From positions 4,774,001 to 4,838,000 of the forward strand of contig NC_133942.1 in assembly GCF_031877795.1 (NCBI RefSeq): 64,000 nucleotides of DNA, read 5' to 3'. Shown here one piece after another: positions 36,418 to 47,659 of the stretch. Source of the DNA: Strix aluco. Taxonomy: Eukaryota; Chordata; Aves; Strigiformes; Strigidae. The notes below the pieces were generated by a model, which worked only from the letters and a program-made list of their open reading frames with translations, was not told where the DNA came from and ran no database searches. The position numbers and the translations under genes were made by a program. Position 1 is the first letter of the stretch. Every line of letters begins with the position of its first letter.

Positions 36418-36575
36418 AAATGCATCTTAAAATCTCAGAACTGCTCAGAGCGCCCCAGCCCAATATCCCCAGGCTGGTGCAGCAGAACACAAAGGAAATT
36501 GTTGATATTCAGAACTTGGTCTTTAGCTACACAGGACCTGAAAGCATGGGCATGTTTGTACCACTGGGGAGAGAG
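36418..36575 (+). other. Candidate exon, 52 open codons (unrecognised)
   Basis: CTCTCTGTTCAG ends at 36417 and GAGAG/GTAAGAGG follows 36575. One frame is open throughout, reading MHLKISELLRAPQPNIPRLV at the start and FVPLGRE at the end, and closing on a codon boundary. The pyrimidine tract is moderate and the donor is good. No domain was recognised and no neighbouring exon can be linked to it. Confidence 0.18.
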
Positions 36576-38739
36576 GTAAGAGGAAGCAGGGCAGCCTTTG
36601 ACACGGTAACAGGAGCTCTCCCTTGCAGAGCTAGAGGCAGAATAGTCATTATTAGAAGAAGGTGACCTGGCCTTCAGGGAGACATCTGAGCTGCTCTGGT
36701 TTGCAGACCCCTGGGTCTTGAGTCCTGACCTCACAGTGGGGTTTGCTCAGTGCAACAGAATCTGAAGGAAGGTTATGGCTGGAGAGCTCTGGCACTGCCA
36801 GCGGGAAAAGTCATGCAAAATAAGTAAAAAAGAGTCCTTTTGACAGGAACTGAGGAATACTTTTGACTGTACACAAATACTATCTAACTGCTTAATTTCA
36901 GGTCTGTTGCTCGTGGCATACAGTCAGGAGAAAATAAGAAGGGAAGGCAACTGAAGGTAGCTCCTACATTCTGCTTAGTGCAACCTGGGAAAGCTTTGGG
37001 CAGCCTATCCCCCGTCTCTGACTGCTTTTCATTATTATTTTTATAGCCAGAAATAAGGACTTTATTGGCTTTATTCATCTCCTGTCAGATGCCCAATCAA
37101 CATCTGGCAATACAGCAGTTGCCAGAAAGTGCTGACCTAGTGAGACCCAGTGGAGCAGGAGGTGCTGAGGAAGGTCTCCATCCCCCCTCCCATCCCTGAC
37201 TGCCCTTTTAATTATCTTTCCCAGCCAAAGTAGGATGTGTACCCCCCACATCACCCTTGCTACCTGCCTGGATTTCAGAGCACCAGGGTCATGGTAGCTC
37301 CTGTGGTTGGAAGGCACCTGAGAAAACGTCTGGGGCATGAAGGATAAGGGCAGGAGGAGCTGAGCAGGAGACAGGGCATCCTGAAAACTGCTCCTGGATC
37401 CACAGAACTCATAGTGAGGGGTGACATCCTTTCCCAGGGTTGGGGTAGGCCACTGCGTGGGGAGGAGATTTGACAAATGGATCAGAAAGGGGCTGTGGAC
37501 CATGTGCAGTGCCTGGCCAGTGTAAGAGGGATGCACACAGCAGGGCAGAGGAGCTCAGCGCTCCCTCCTCCCGCATGCCTTTGGATTTGCACAGGACTCA
37601 GAACTTACACGTACAAACGCAGGGATCCTTCCTGAAGGGTTTTTGATAGTTTCCTGCAGGTTAGAGGATTTTAAGATCTAGCAGAAGATTGAATAGAGAG
37701 GAATTTTTATTTACACATTTTTATTTACTTTGGTGCGTATTGGACTCATAATAAAATTCAGGTGTAACAAGCCAGAGGCAAGTTCTGTTCTATTCGGAGA
37801 TTAGCCCATGTGCAGCTGCTCCAGCAGGTCCAGCAGGTTCCCCATCAGATCCCTGGGCTCCCACAGTGGATCTCTTGAGCCCCCTTTTCCCACACGGTCC
37901 CGCCCTGACTTCACCCTCAGGTGTGGGTGGCTTGGTTTGTGCTGAATTGTGGTTCCTGCCTTTCCACATCTTCGGTTTTCTTCGCTCCCTATCTCCTAGA
38001 TTCAAGCTCCAGCCAGTCAGTCAGGGTAGTTCCTCCCTCCACTCTGCTAGAGTCTTCTCCCCACATTTTGGTCTTTTTTTTTTGCTGACCACCTCTATGG
38101 GAAGTTCCCTCCTGTTCCTGTGGCACTCTTGTCCCTCTGGTCACTCTCCTCTCTGGACTGGCTGCTGCCCAGCTCTGTTACGTGCTCTTCTGCCCACATA
38201 CCCTCCTTGGGCTCCGTGGCCCCTCTGTGACCAATTCCCATACCTCTACCCTGAGACAGCATCTAACCAAGGCCACTTTGTGGCTTCAGCTGTTTTTGTC
38301 ACGTAGTGCCTGAGGGCCCTTTGCACTTCGGTGCCCATGAAGAGAGCAGAGCAGGTTTCCCCTTCCTCCTGCCCAGAAGTGGAGCTTCTGGGGGAGAAGA
38401 TAGCCAGAGCAGATAGGGTACAGCTTGTCCCTCCTGGTGCCAGAGCCCAGCTGGGCCAACTGCCCTCTTTGTCTTGGCTGTTCTCCTTGGAGTGAGAACA
38501 AGGACACAAACCCTTGTAGCCCTCAACTATTAGGTAACGCTGCAGCCTGGTCCCATCTTGGCCATTTTCAGAGCATGCAGTCTTCTCAAACGCTCTATCA
38601 AGTCCCCAGAGCTGGGTATCTTTGGTTGTCCTCAGCTCCAAATCTGCGGTGAGAGATACAGATCATTTAGAGAAAGGGTCCCGGCTGAACTGCCTAATCA
38701 GATGCCCACTCATGTGAGCAAATGCCACCAGTGGGAGCT

Positions 38740-38960
38740 GAGGCATCATAATCCAGCCCATAATGCTCCTTTAAAGACATTTCAGCAGCTCAATTAAGTT
38801 TCCACTTGTGTGTTTTCTTTTTCCCCCCTTCGCTTTCATGGTCATTTAAAACAAATAAAGTGAGCAGAACACGGCAGCGTGATAACCACCATTTAATTCC
38901 CTTCCCACGGGTCTCCAGATTATTTGGTGATTCAGTGGCAGCAGGGGGAACATTTATGGA
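38740..38960. promoter_or_regulatory. Candidate conserved non-coding element
   Basis: The block has AT-rich cores (CATAATCC, CAATTAAG, ATTTAAAACAAATAAAG, CATTTAATTCC, GATTATTTGGTGATT) and no repeat signature. CATAATCC and GATTATTTGG are the kind of homeobox and NFI-like words found in developmental enhancers. Motif inference only. Confidence 0.15.
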
Positions 38961-39750
38961 AAGGGAGGCGGGAGCTTCCCACAGGGCCGACAGCTCACAA
39001 ACCAGGGCCCCCAAGCATCTCGGAGGAAATACGTGCCTCAATTTTTCCTTTTAAATACGATGGGTATGGTGAATGCAGCGCCAGAGTCCAAGCCTTGGAA
39101 CAGAAGCGGCCACCCGCTCCCCCACTTTTGTGGCGTCCCCGTTCTCATTGCATGTCTCACTGCCCTCGTTGTTCTCGCATTGTGAAGTGTGGACGAAGAC
39201 CAATGTTCAGGATACATTTCACGCTTCTGTGCAAACACAATATGAGATGAAGAATTCATACCCTTAGACAAGGAGACGAGAGTGTATTTTCTCATAATAA
39301 GGAAAAGCGCCCAGATCGGAGCCTGCCAATTTCTCTTCAATGCTCCCGACTTCCCTAGGAAGTTCAAACAAGCCTATGCTTATAAACAGGCAGAGAGAAG
39401 TATATTACATTTTTAAAAAAACCCAAACAACACCACCACACAAATCCTTTTGGATTTTTTTGCATTATTCCCCCAACCTCTATCTTGGTAGGTGACTTTT
39501 CCAGCTCTCCTCTATTTGATCTGCTGAGACTGCAGCGGTGGCGAAGGAGAATACCATGTGTTTTATGTGTTTGCGAACAATTAATAGTGGTACTGCATTT
39601 CACTGGAACAGCATGTAAAACGCACCCCAGGAGGGGAAAAAATAACAACTAACCAGACTGTTAAGCAGTCCGGAGCTTTTGCTGTCCTGTAGGAAAACAC
39701 AGTGTGGGGGTTTGCTTATTCATCAGCAGCAGTAAATAACGGGCGCTCAC

Positions 39751-39790
39751 CTTGAGCTCTCCTTCAGCCACTTCTTCTTCTCCCCAGCTT
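39751..39790 (-). other. Candidate 40-nt exon on minus strand
   Basis: On the minus strand the acceptor TTTCCTTTCTTTGCTGGCACAG is followed by 40 nt and the donor CTCAAG/GTGAGC. Two phases are open, reading SWGEEEVAEGELK or AGEKKKWLKESS; the third contains a stop. The purine-rich AGAAGAAGAAG core would be a good exonic splicing enhancer. This is the best exon-like short interval by signal strength. I cannot assign it to a gene. Confidence 0.25.
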
Positions 39791-40899
39791 CTGTGCCAGC
39801 AAAGAAAGGAAATATTTACTGTAGTTTAGATGACAAACTGTGTTTTTATAGCTGTTCAAATTTTAGCTTTTGTTTTCTCCCTAAAAAGCTCTGGTTTTGT
39901 AGCTTTGGCTTTGTCTTCCCCAGCATCAAAAGCCTCTGCCTGGAGTGCATTCTGCCAGTCTGACACTGAAAATTAGTCCTGAACCATTTGCCTGAACCTG
40001 TCAACCCCACATCATAGCCACGCGTTGTGTATGCAGGTGGTTTGGCCTGGGAAGGACGCATAATGCACGTTAGTCATTTAATACATTTATAATCTAATCT
40101 CTCAGAACAGCCCCGTCAGCAGTTTTTCCTACCCCTTGTGCAGCACCTTGAGATGTGTTGCCATCCCTGTGCCCATGCCAGGAGGAGGTATTGGCTCACC
40201 CAGCACCGGGGTGGATGGCTCTGAGTTCCCCTTAGCAAAGGCTACGGCAGTGTTGGCTCCCTGGGGCTGCCTCCTGCCTGCGCCTCTGCCTGCCCTGGCG
40301 AGGCAGGACCCATGTCTTGAAGAGTGACCGTCTGTCCTGCGAGCCCCTGGAGCCCGAGGCCCCTTCACCGGGGTCAGAGCCCAGAGTGTCCGCCTGACAG
40401 CTCCAGCTGCACGGGGAGTCTCCAGAGTGTGCCTCGCCGTCGAAGGTTCACAACAGCCCTTCTTTTCATCCAGACGTCAAGCCTTTCTGTCGATCTCGCT
40501 CAAGCTGAGTCTGAGCCTGGAGGCACAGAGGTTATGGAGCTTTTTCCCCACAACCATCTGCACTCAAGAGTCATCCTGTCTTGTATAATTTTCCAGTGGG
40601 GAAAAGACAGGCTGGGCAGCGTGAGCTGGAGACTGCCATGCACCTTGGAAGTCCTGACAAGCCATGAGTGGCCAAGACCTGCTGAAGCATGTTGACCAGA
40701 AGAGCTGCAGACACTGGATTCCTAAAACCTGTGCTTTACCTAACACCTTCATAAAGTTTCCCGAATTAAAATGATTCAGGAAACACATTTTCAGACTGTC
40801 AGTGAGATGCATTCATCACTCCCCTGAATATGCACCAGATTGTTAATGCTCCAGGCCAAATACCATGTCTTTTTTAATGCCTACAAAATGTAGTGCATG

Positions 40900-41230
40900 T
40901 TGCTGGCTTTATATTTATAATAATTGTAAAAGTAACGGGAATAGCTGCATTCCTATAGGCTAGAAATGGCCAAGCACAGACAAAAAAAAATGATTCATTG
41001 TTGCAATTAATGCTTGAGCGTGCACCTGTGAATAATTAGCCTGGCGATAGCGCTATGCAAAAGATCAGGGTGAGAATTAATAGGGAGACCAGTGCTGACT
41101 TTAAGATGGTTAGACTACTATTTAGTGCTCCTTCCTTGGGCTGCCTCTGCCCGTTTAATTAAAGGCAATGGCACAGGATTGCTATGCACCAATAGACCCA
41201 TCGGCAGGTGGTGTAGAATATTTATATAAC
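40900..41230. promoter_or_regulatory. Candidate enhancer-like conserved element
   Basis: Visible words include CATTGTT (SOX type), GCAATTAATG (homeodomain), CACCTGTG (E-box), ATGCAAAAGAT (POU octamer-like), TTTAATTAAAG and ACCAAT. The interval has no repeat similarity and no long open frame. Co-occurrence of SOX, POU and homeobox words is suggestive of a neural or developmental enhancer, but these are short motifs and prone to chance. Confidence 0.2.
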
Positions 41231-41330
41231 AGTGTTCAGTAGAAAACTTCAAAATTAAATTCCCATCCAGGTCTCTAAATATAATTTTGAAATGTCAGAG
41301 ATGCTAAGAAGAATGCTGGCACCAGATGAG

Positions 41331-41797
41331 ACAGAATCACAGAATCACAGAATTGTCTAGGTTGGAAAAGACCTTGAAGATCATCCAGTCCAACCATCAA
41401 CCCAACATTGACAGTTCCCAACTCCACCGGATCCCTCAGCGCTGGGTCAACCCGACTCTTCAACCCCTCCAGGGATGGGGACTCCCCCCCTGCCCTGGGC
41501 AGCCCATTCCAACGCCCAACAGCCCCTTCTGCAAAGAAATCCTTCCTAAGAGCCAGTCTGACCCTGCCCTGGCGCAGCTTGAGGCCATTCCCTCTTGTCC
41601 TGGTGCTGGTTCCTTGGCTCAAGAGACTCATCCCCCCTCTCTGCACCCTCCTTTCAGGGAGTTGTAGAGGGCCATGAGGTCTCCCCTCAGCCTCCTCTTC
41701 TCCAGACTAAACCCCCCCAGTTCCCTCAGCCGCTCCCCATCAGACCTGTGCTCCAGACCCTGCACCAGCTCTGTTGCCCTTCTCTGGACACGCTCGA
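41331..41797 (-). repeat. Young CR1 LINE, 5'-truncated
   Basis: The minus strand encodes an uninterrupted CR1 ORF2 C-terminus ([50 protein letters not shown]). Here the frame continues past the element into flanking DNA before stopping. The plus strand opens with the reversed tail ACAGAATCACAGAATCACAG. It belongs to the same subfamily as 34628-35050: about 110 bp in the middle are identical between the two. It extends about 45 bp further 5', to the CACGCTC region. No convincing target-site duplication was found. Confidence 0.95.
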
Positions 41798-42526
41798 GTC
41801 AGGAAGAGGCAATAGCATGCCAGATTTATACTGTTCTAAATACGCAGGTGACTTTTCAGCTATTGCTTTGAAGGGAGCCTAAAATGCTCTGATGGACATA
41901 CTTCATCTGGTGGGAGGCAAAGAAACCACCAGGAACATGTGCTACAGATCTGTAGACCTGTAGTTGTCTGTTGCTGATCCCCACGGACAGCCGCACGCTT
42001 CGTTTAAAGCTGTTTTACCTGCGATCCAGCGCTGGCGACAGGGTGGGCAAGCACCAGGGTTTAGGTGTGATGGCTACAGCGGGCCAGGGCAGGAATCGCA
42101 GGGCTATAAGCAGAACCCCATATGTCATTCCCCCATGATGTGTCCCCCGCAGCCTGGCACGCTGCAAATGACATCAGCATATGAATGTCACCTCGGTGTT
42201 TCCTCCCCAGAGATCCCACCGAGTGTGAACGAGAAGGGAGAGGGTACGGAGAAGAGAGCGTTGACAGATGCAGGCCAAGCAGATGCTAATGGAGAGAAGA
42301 AGGATGAGAGCTGTTCCACTGAGATCTGCCCAGGGAAAAGCTCTCTGTGGAAAGGGCTTTAGCACCTTTCCTGGAGCATCACATCAGCAGCAGGGCTGTA
42401 GTTTGCCTCTCTTAAATGACCTTTTGCTGACTTCCATCTCACAAGGTATTTCTCTCTTCTCCTTCCATCCTCCTTTTCCTCCAAGTGTACCCCTCGGTGA
42501 GGAACAGCTTTGCTCTTTTTTAACAG

Positions 42527-42610
42527 GTGTGTTTGATGGGTGAGATGGAGCAGGGGCAACTCCCAAGAGCCTGCAAGTTCCCACAAACTCTGAAGCATCA
42601 ACCTTTTAAG
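42527..42610 (+). other. Candidate exon, 28 open codons, phase 0/0 (unrecognised)
   Basis: The acceptor GCTCTTTTTTAACAG ends at 42526 and the donor TTTTAAG/GTGAGC follows 42610. The 84 nt between are exactly 28 open codons, beginning VCLMGEMEQGQLPR and ending TLKHQPFK. Good splice signals, an open frame and divisibility by three agree with a cassette exon, but the peptide matches nothing I know. A stop lies in frame directly upstream of the acceptor, so the frame does not simply extend across the intron. Confidence 0.2.
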
Positions 42611-43679
42611 GTGAGCCCTGTTGGCAAAGTTTTTCCTCCAGGTTTTATCCATCACTCCTGCTGGCTCATTATCTTTCCCTTCTGCACAGTGGTGCCTCCC
42701 ACCACCCCAATTCATTTTTCCCAGTTGCAGCAGCTATTGACTGGTTTATATAGATGGGGTTTAACCAGTCCTCCCCCTGGGCTGCTCCTGAATCGCTGAC
42801 AAGGCCGATTTGTCTGTTCACACATCAATCTGAAAGCACATGCAAAGTTATATCTTGGCTGACTTAATTGTTAGGAGCTGCAACCCCAATGTCTTTGTAA
42901 ATAAAATAGTTTAATCTCATGGGGCATGCCTGGTGGAGAGAGTCGAATAAATACATCAATATGTAAATGGATCCACAAGAGGCGGATGAACTGGGACTTT
43001 GCAAAACTGATAAAGCATCTTAGGAGACATGTTGTCACTACACTTCTTGCATATTCTGATGAAGCAGACAGTAATGCTGGATCTCAGCCCTGGGTTGCAG
43101 GAGAGGAAGGGAGGGAGGGAGAAGGCTGGGCACAAGTGCACCGTGACTGAAATTCCTGTATGGATTGATTTGACTTAAATATATTCCGAGGCTGGTCTAA
43201 TTGCTAGTTTAGTCCCAGGCTTTGATTTTCCTGTTGCTTTCACATCTCTGCTGCTGAGTCTTTCCTGCATTTCAAGCAGCCTGACTGGGGGCAGCGTCCA
43301 GACCAAGCTGAACCTCTGTTAGAACAAAAGAGACGATACCTGTCCTTACTGAACCCTTCCACAAAGTGTTTGCAGCAAAGTGGGCATGAGTTAGAGGCAG
43401 TGAAGGTCAGACTTTTTCTGGATGAGTGTTTTGCTGTGTAACAGCATCAGGGGGGTTATTTTGGAAAACAAAACCTGAAGCGTTTGGGACACCTTGCCCA
43501 TGATGGGCCTGTGCTGATGTGACCCTCATCAGAGATCTTCTTAGCGAATTGGGGGAGACCAGTTAAATGAAGCACGAACAGATGAAGGTGCTGTGACCAA
43601 TTTGCTCACGCTGACACACATCCTGCAGGGTCCTGCCTGCTGCAGGACTGTCTCTATAGGCAACAGCCCTTACTTTTTC

Positions 43680-44120
43680 CTGCTGCGTGTCACGCGCTGC
43701 GGTGCCCACCCACGGGAGATGCTGCTCTGCGGCAGCAACCGTTGCACGTCCACCACACAGGTGGAAATACTGAGGTTCGGTTCACAAGCGGCAGCTCTGC
43801 CTGTCGTGTGTCAGGCAAGAGGAAACCTGCCACCCACCTCGGCCACTCGAGTGCTTCTCTGCCGATTTCCAGGGCAAGGAGAGGAGGAGAAACCTCCCAC
43901 CGCATTGTCTGAGGCGCTGCCTCCCTTTCTGCGGGCTGAGCTCCAGCCCTTGTTTTGCAGCGCGCCACGTGGAATTTTATCACCTTCAACAATGAAATCT
44001 GTCACCTTCAAGCTGCTTTATTGTAATCTGGGGACTTTTGCCCTGTCCGCTGTAACCCGGCGCTGGGCTCCTGCCACATAGCACTGCATTCCTCCCCGCG
44101 CCACCGCTAACATCTATCGA
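43680..44120. promoter_or_regulatory. CpG-rich patch
   Basis: By eye roughly 25-30 CpG dinucleotides fall within about 440 bp, including CACGCGCTGCGG, GCGCGCCACG and CCCCGCGCCACCGC. The surrounding DNA is CpG-poor. This is compatible with a weak CpG island, hence a promoter or enhancer, or with an ancient exon-rich stretch. No TATA box or recognised gene start is attached. Confidence 0.3.
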
Positions 44121-44259
44121 TCAGGCTCCTCGCTGCAACCAACGGTGTTAACTTTAGGGACCACATTTGTACTTGTTTTCTGACCGGGATCAGACTGTTA
44201 ATTGATCTCCCTTCTTTCTCTTTGCCTTCCTTCTGTCTCGTGTGAATCTCAATCCCCTT

Positions 44260-44460
44260 CTTCTGATGGCTGCTTCACCTCCCCTCCCAGCCCCCCTCCA
44301 GTTTGGAGAATAAAAGCCAATCAGATGTGCAGGATAGCCAGTGGTGATCTGATATTTGAAAGAAGTGCAAATACATGTTTTAAATGATGACACCTTGATG
44401 TTGCATCAGTTATAAAGATACACGTTTGAGTCAGATTAACTGGCATATCTTCTCTTTGAG
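44260..44460. promoter_or_regulatory. Candidate regulatory element next to CpG patch
   Basis: The block contains AATAAAAGCCAATCAG (a TATA-like/CCAAT word), CAGATGTG, TGATATTTG and TTAAATGATGACACC without repeat similarity. It lies 140 bp after the CpG-rich patch. Weak motif evidence only. Confidence 0.12.
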
Positions 44461-45982
44461 AAACCAATTTAATAGTAAACTCAGGGAATGGTCCCTCTTC
44501 AGCTGACGTGCCTTGGATGTCACAGTTCTTAAGTTGTGGAAGGCTTTTTTCTGGCCAGTTTGGGAACCCTGCTGTGACAGGATGAGATAAATGGACTTTA
44601 TTAATCTGCTTATACTATATGCTAAAAGCAGAATACTTTTGCGTGCTGCTTTTCTGTGGCTTCTATTGTAGATGCATTTTTGTTTTAGGGGGTAAGTAGT
44701 TTCCTCTGAAATGCAGTTATGTACATTTGCATATGCATTTATATGGGCTAAATAAAAACTTAACCATCAGAGTGGCTTTTCTGCTAACAATTGTTATACA
44801 GCACCATGGTTGTAACTTTTTGGAAATGTTTGCTTTGATGCAGAAATCTAAACTTTTTGTAAAACCACTTGGTCAAATCTTTGGGGTTTAGATTTTCAAC
44901 GAATAATCAATATTTGCAACAAAAGATTTCAACAAAAAAAGGTGTTCACTGAAGCTTCTCTGCAGGAAAAAATCTATAATGCGTATTATTAAATATAAAG
45001 AGGCTTATGTCTTGAGTTTCAGTGTGCCACAGCTTATAATAGCCCTTCAGAGGCCTGAACAGGTTTTTTTTTTCATTAAACAAAATGTTGCATTCCCCCT
45101 GCTACATTCATTACAGGCAGCATATTGGAAGGTGCCTGTGCCCAGCAGTTCTGGCCTGGAGGGCTGCTCTCATCCATCTCCGTCAATGCCTTGTGTTATT
45201 TCATCAGCGACGGAAATATTTATTTCAAAAGCGGATGCATAAGGGATGGCAGGAACATCAGAGGTGTGAGGAACAGCGAAAGGGGAAGCACATTTTCTAT
45301 ACATCTGCCTCCTGAGCAGCTAAGCAGGGAGATAGTGACTTTGGGAGAGGTCCCTGGTGACTAAGGGTGTAGTTGATGATGGGTGCAGCTCTTCCCCCAA
45401 GGCTCCCTGTGGTCTTAACCCTGACCTGTAAGAAGTTCCCCCTCTTTTTCAACTGACTCTGTGCGGTCGCTTATGCACATTTTAGGATACGATAATGGTC
45501 TCTAGGGCTGGTTATACAAGGATTTCCAACGCCACCAGCAACGGGCTGGGGGAAAAATCTCATTACTCTGTATCCCTTCAATTGTTGGATTTGCCAGAAG
45601 TGGGACTTGCAGGCCAGCACTCCAAAGCATTGCTTCGGCAGTCAGGCAGACTTGGAATAAAGAAATGCTTCGGTCATGTTTTCATTCGCCATGGCCAAGT
45701 TCCAGTATCCAAAATGGGATTACCAGAAGTGAAATGCAGTTGGGTTTCGCCTCTGCTGACCTTCAGCAGCTGCTGTTCCAGCCCTGGGTCCCTGGAGAGC
45801 TCTGGGGATGCACCTCTGTACTGATGCATCAGGCTGATATTCCTGCCTTAAACCTGTCCTAAGCCAAGACAGCCAACTAACATACCCAACTGCAGAGATT
45901 TTGTGACAAGCTGTTGGAAACCTTTCCACCAGCACATACAAATGTGTCTTGCAACATAAGCAGTAATGCAAGCATCATACTC

Positions 45983-46004
45983 TTTTTTTTTTTTTTTTTT
46001 TTTT
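45983..46004. repeat. Poly-T run (22 nt)
   Basis: Twenty-two uninterrupted T are followed by CCCCC and a second pyrimidine tract that ends in TTTGCTTCAG at about 46032. The run could be a mononucleotide microsatellite, or the reversed A tail of a lost retrocopy. I see no recognisable retrocopy upstream on the minus strand. Confidence 0.85.
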
Positions 46005-47659
46005 CCCCCTGTATTTTTTCCCTTTGCTTCAGGAAAGCAGGAAGAGGCGAGAAAGGATTGACACTTTATCCCACCAAGGGCTTTTTCTAAGATGCCTGCT
46101 GGGAACACTCGCTCTGTGTTTCTCTTTAGGTAGTAGCTCTTTTGATTTTCTCACTGCCTTGCAAGTCACACTGAGGTGCCTGAAGAAGGATTTGCTGATT
46201 GCTCATGAAATCCATTCTCCCTTGAGGATCTGCTCTTTCCATCTTGATAAACTTTTAATTCTTCCTTTCTAATAACGCTGAGGGACTGTGTTTTATGCCT
46301 TTATGAGGGTTTTGTGATTGATGTTCATCTGCGCTTGCAGGAGACCAGTAACCTCATTTCATTTTTGACAGAACATCGGGACAAGCGCTCTGTATCCTTC
46401 TCCCTTCTTGATCATGTATAAATGAAAGAGAAAGTAAAGTGGATATAATCTGTCCAGATCTGTCAGTCTGGCTCACTTGTAGTCTTTCACCATATTGCTA
46501 AACTTCTGACACTGTTTCTGTCCAGCGTGGCATATAAGCACGTGTTTAAAGGACACGGTCGGCTTATTTTTGATATCGTTCTGTTATCTTGTTTTTATTC
46601 TTGGTTCTGTACGCTAACGTCTGGGATATTTGGAAGTAGCTGCTGTAACTTGGCGTGGGAGTAGATTGCTTAAATATTACCTCACAGAGTCAATGCAAAT
46701 TTATAGCAGATAAGACTTGGACCCCAAATGCCTTTTTTAACCCATTACTGTCTTTTTTCCAATACCATTCCCTCTGCTCTTTCTGATCTATTTCCAGCAG
46801 TTTTGAGACGAACTTGACTCCTGTTTTATGCTTAGACTGACCTCATCTGTGATACTCAGTTTCTACATGGTCAGTAGAGAGATCTTGCACTTAAGCACAT
46901 GCATAATATACACACACAGAGGTACCCACCACTGGTGAAGGATTTGTCAGTATAAGAAATCCTGGAGGAAAAATGCCCACAATGATGAATTCACAGAAAA
47001 TACACAAAATACTATACCCAGACAGCCAGGTTATATCATTCACCAAACTGTGACACTGTTCTCATAGAGTAAATGTCATTTCCCTTTAAAAATCCATTTT
47101 CTTTCCTTAGGAGAAAGGACATTTAGAGCACCTGTACTGAAGGAGAGAAGGTGGAAGAGCCTGTGAGCATGCCCTGCTTCCTGTGCTGTTACCTGGATTC
47201 TAAACACAGGTTTGGTTATTTCTTATATATACTTATTTTTCCTCTCTGCTTTTTTGCTTTGAAATATCTGCTTGTGTTCTCAATGAAGAACAGCTGAGAG
47301 ATCAGGAAAATGGCTTAAGAATTCAGCAGGCTGTAAGCTATTTGGATTTAAAATAGTGCCTGGGAGAGAGCTTTTTACACTGCCTTGCTAAACAATCCTC
47401 CTTCTGTCACCATCTGAGGTTGCCGTCCTTTGTTCGTCATGATGTCGCTTTCCCTCTAACTCTCCAGGGCCTTCAAGGAAGGGAAAAGAAGGACAAATGA
47501 GGCTTTTCTTTTTCTTTTTTAAATCCCCCCAAGTCCTTCTTTAAAAAAAAAAAAGAACACAACCCCTATGGGCCATCTGCGTTTGTTTTACCTGTGCTTC
47601 TTGGCTTTGTTTCTTCATCATTTCCCCCTCCTTGCCCCTTTGCAGGGCACTCTTGAGCA

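Larger units (their letters stand above)
35331..41330. other. Unique sequence with candidate regulatory and exon-like parts
   Basis: No recognised gene. Separately listed are exon-like intervals at 36418-36575 (+) and 39751-39790 (-), and regulatory-like blocks at 38740-38960 and 40900-41230. A mildly CpG-enriched stretch lies at about 40180-40500. Confidence 0.45.

Noticed and set aside
36291-36665. Long open frame around the 36418-36575 candidate as a single-exon gene
   Set aside because: It opens without ATG and extends over the splice sites. Only the splice-bounded inner part is worth testing.
37334-37536. Possible gene end in a proline-rich frame near 37.3 kb (minus)
   Set aside because: The composition reflects a C-rich strand. 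No motif, splice site or start supports it.
43593-44081. 162-codon open frame on the plus strand
   Set aside because: It opens with GTG inside a CpG-rich, stop-poor stretch. High GC lengthens random frames, and no domain was recognised.
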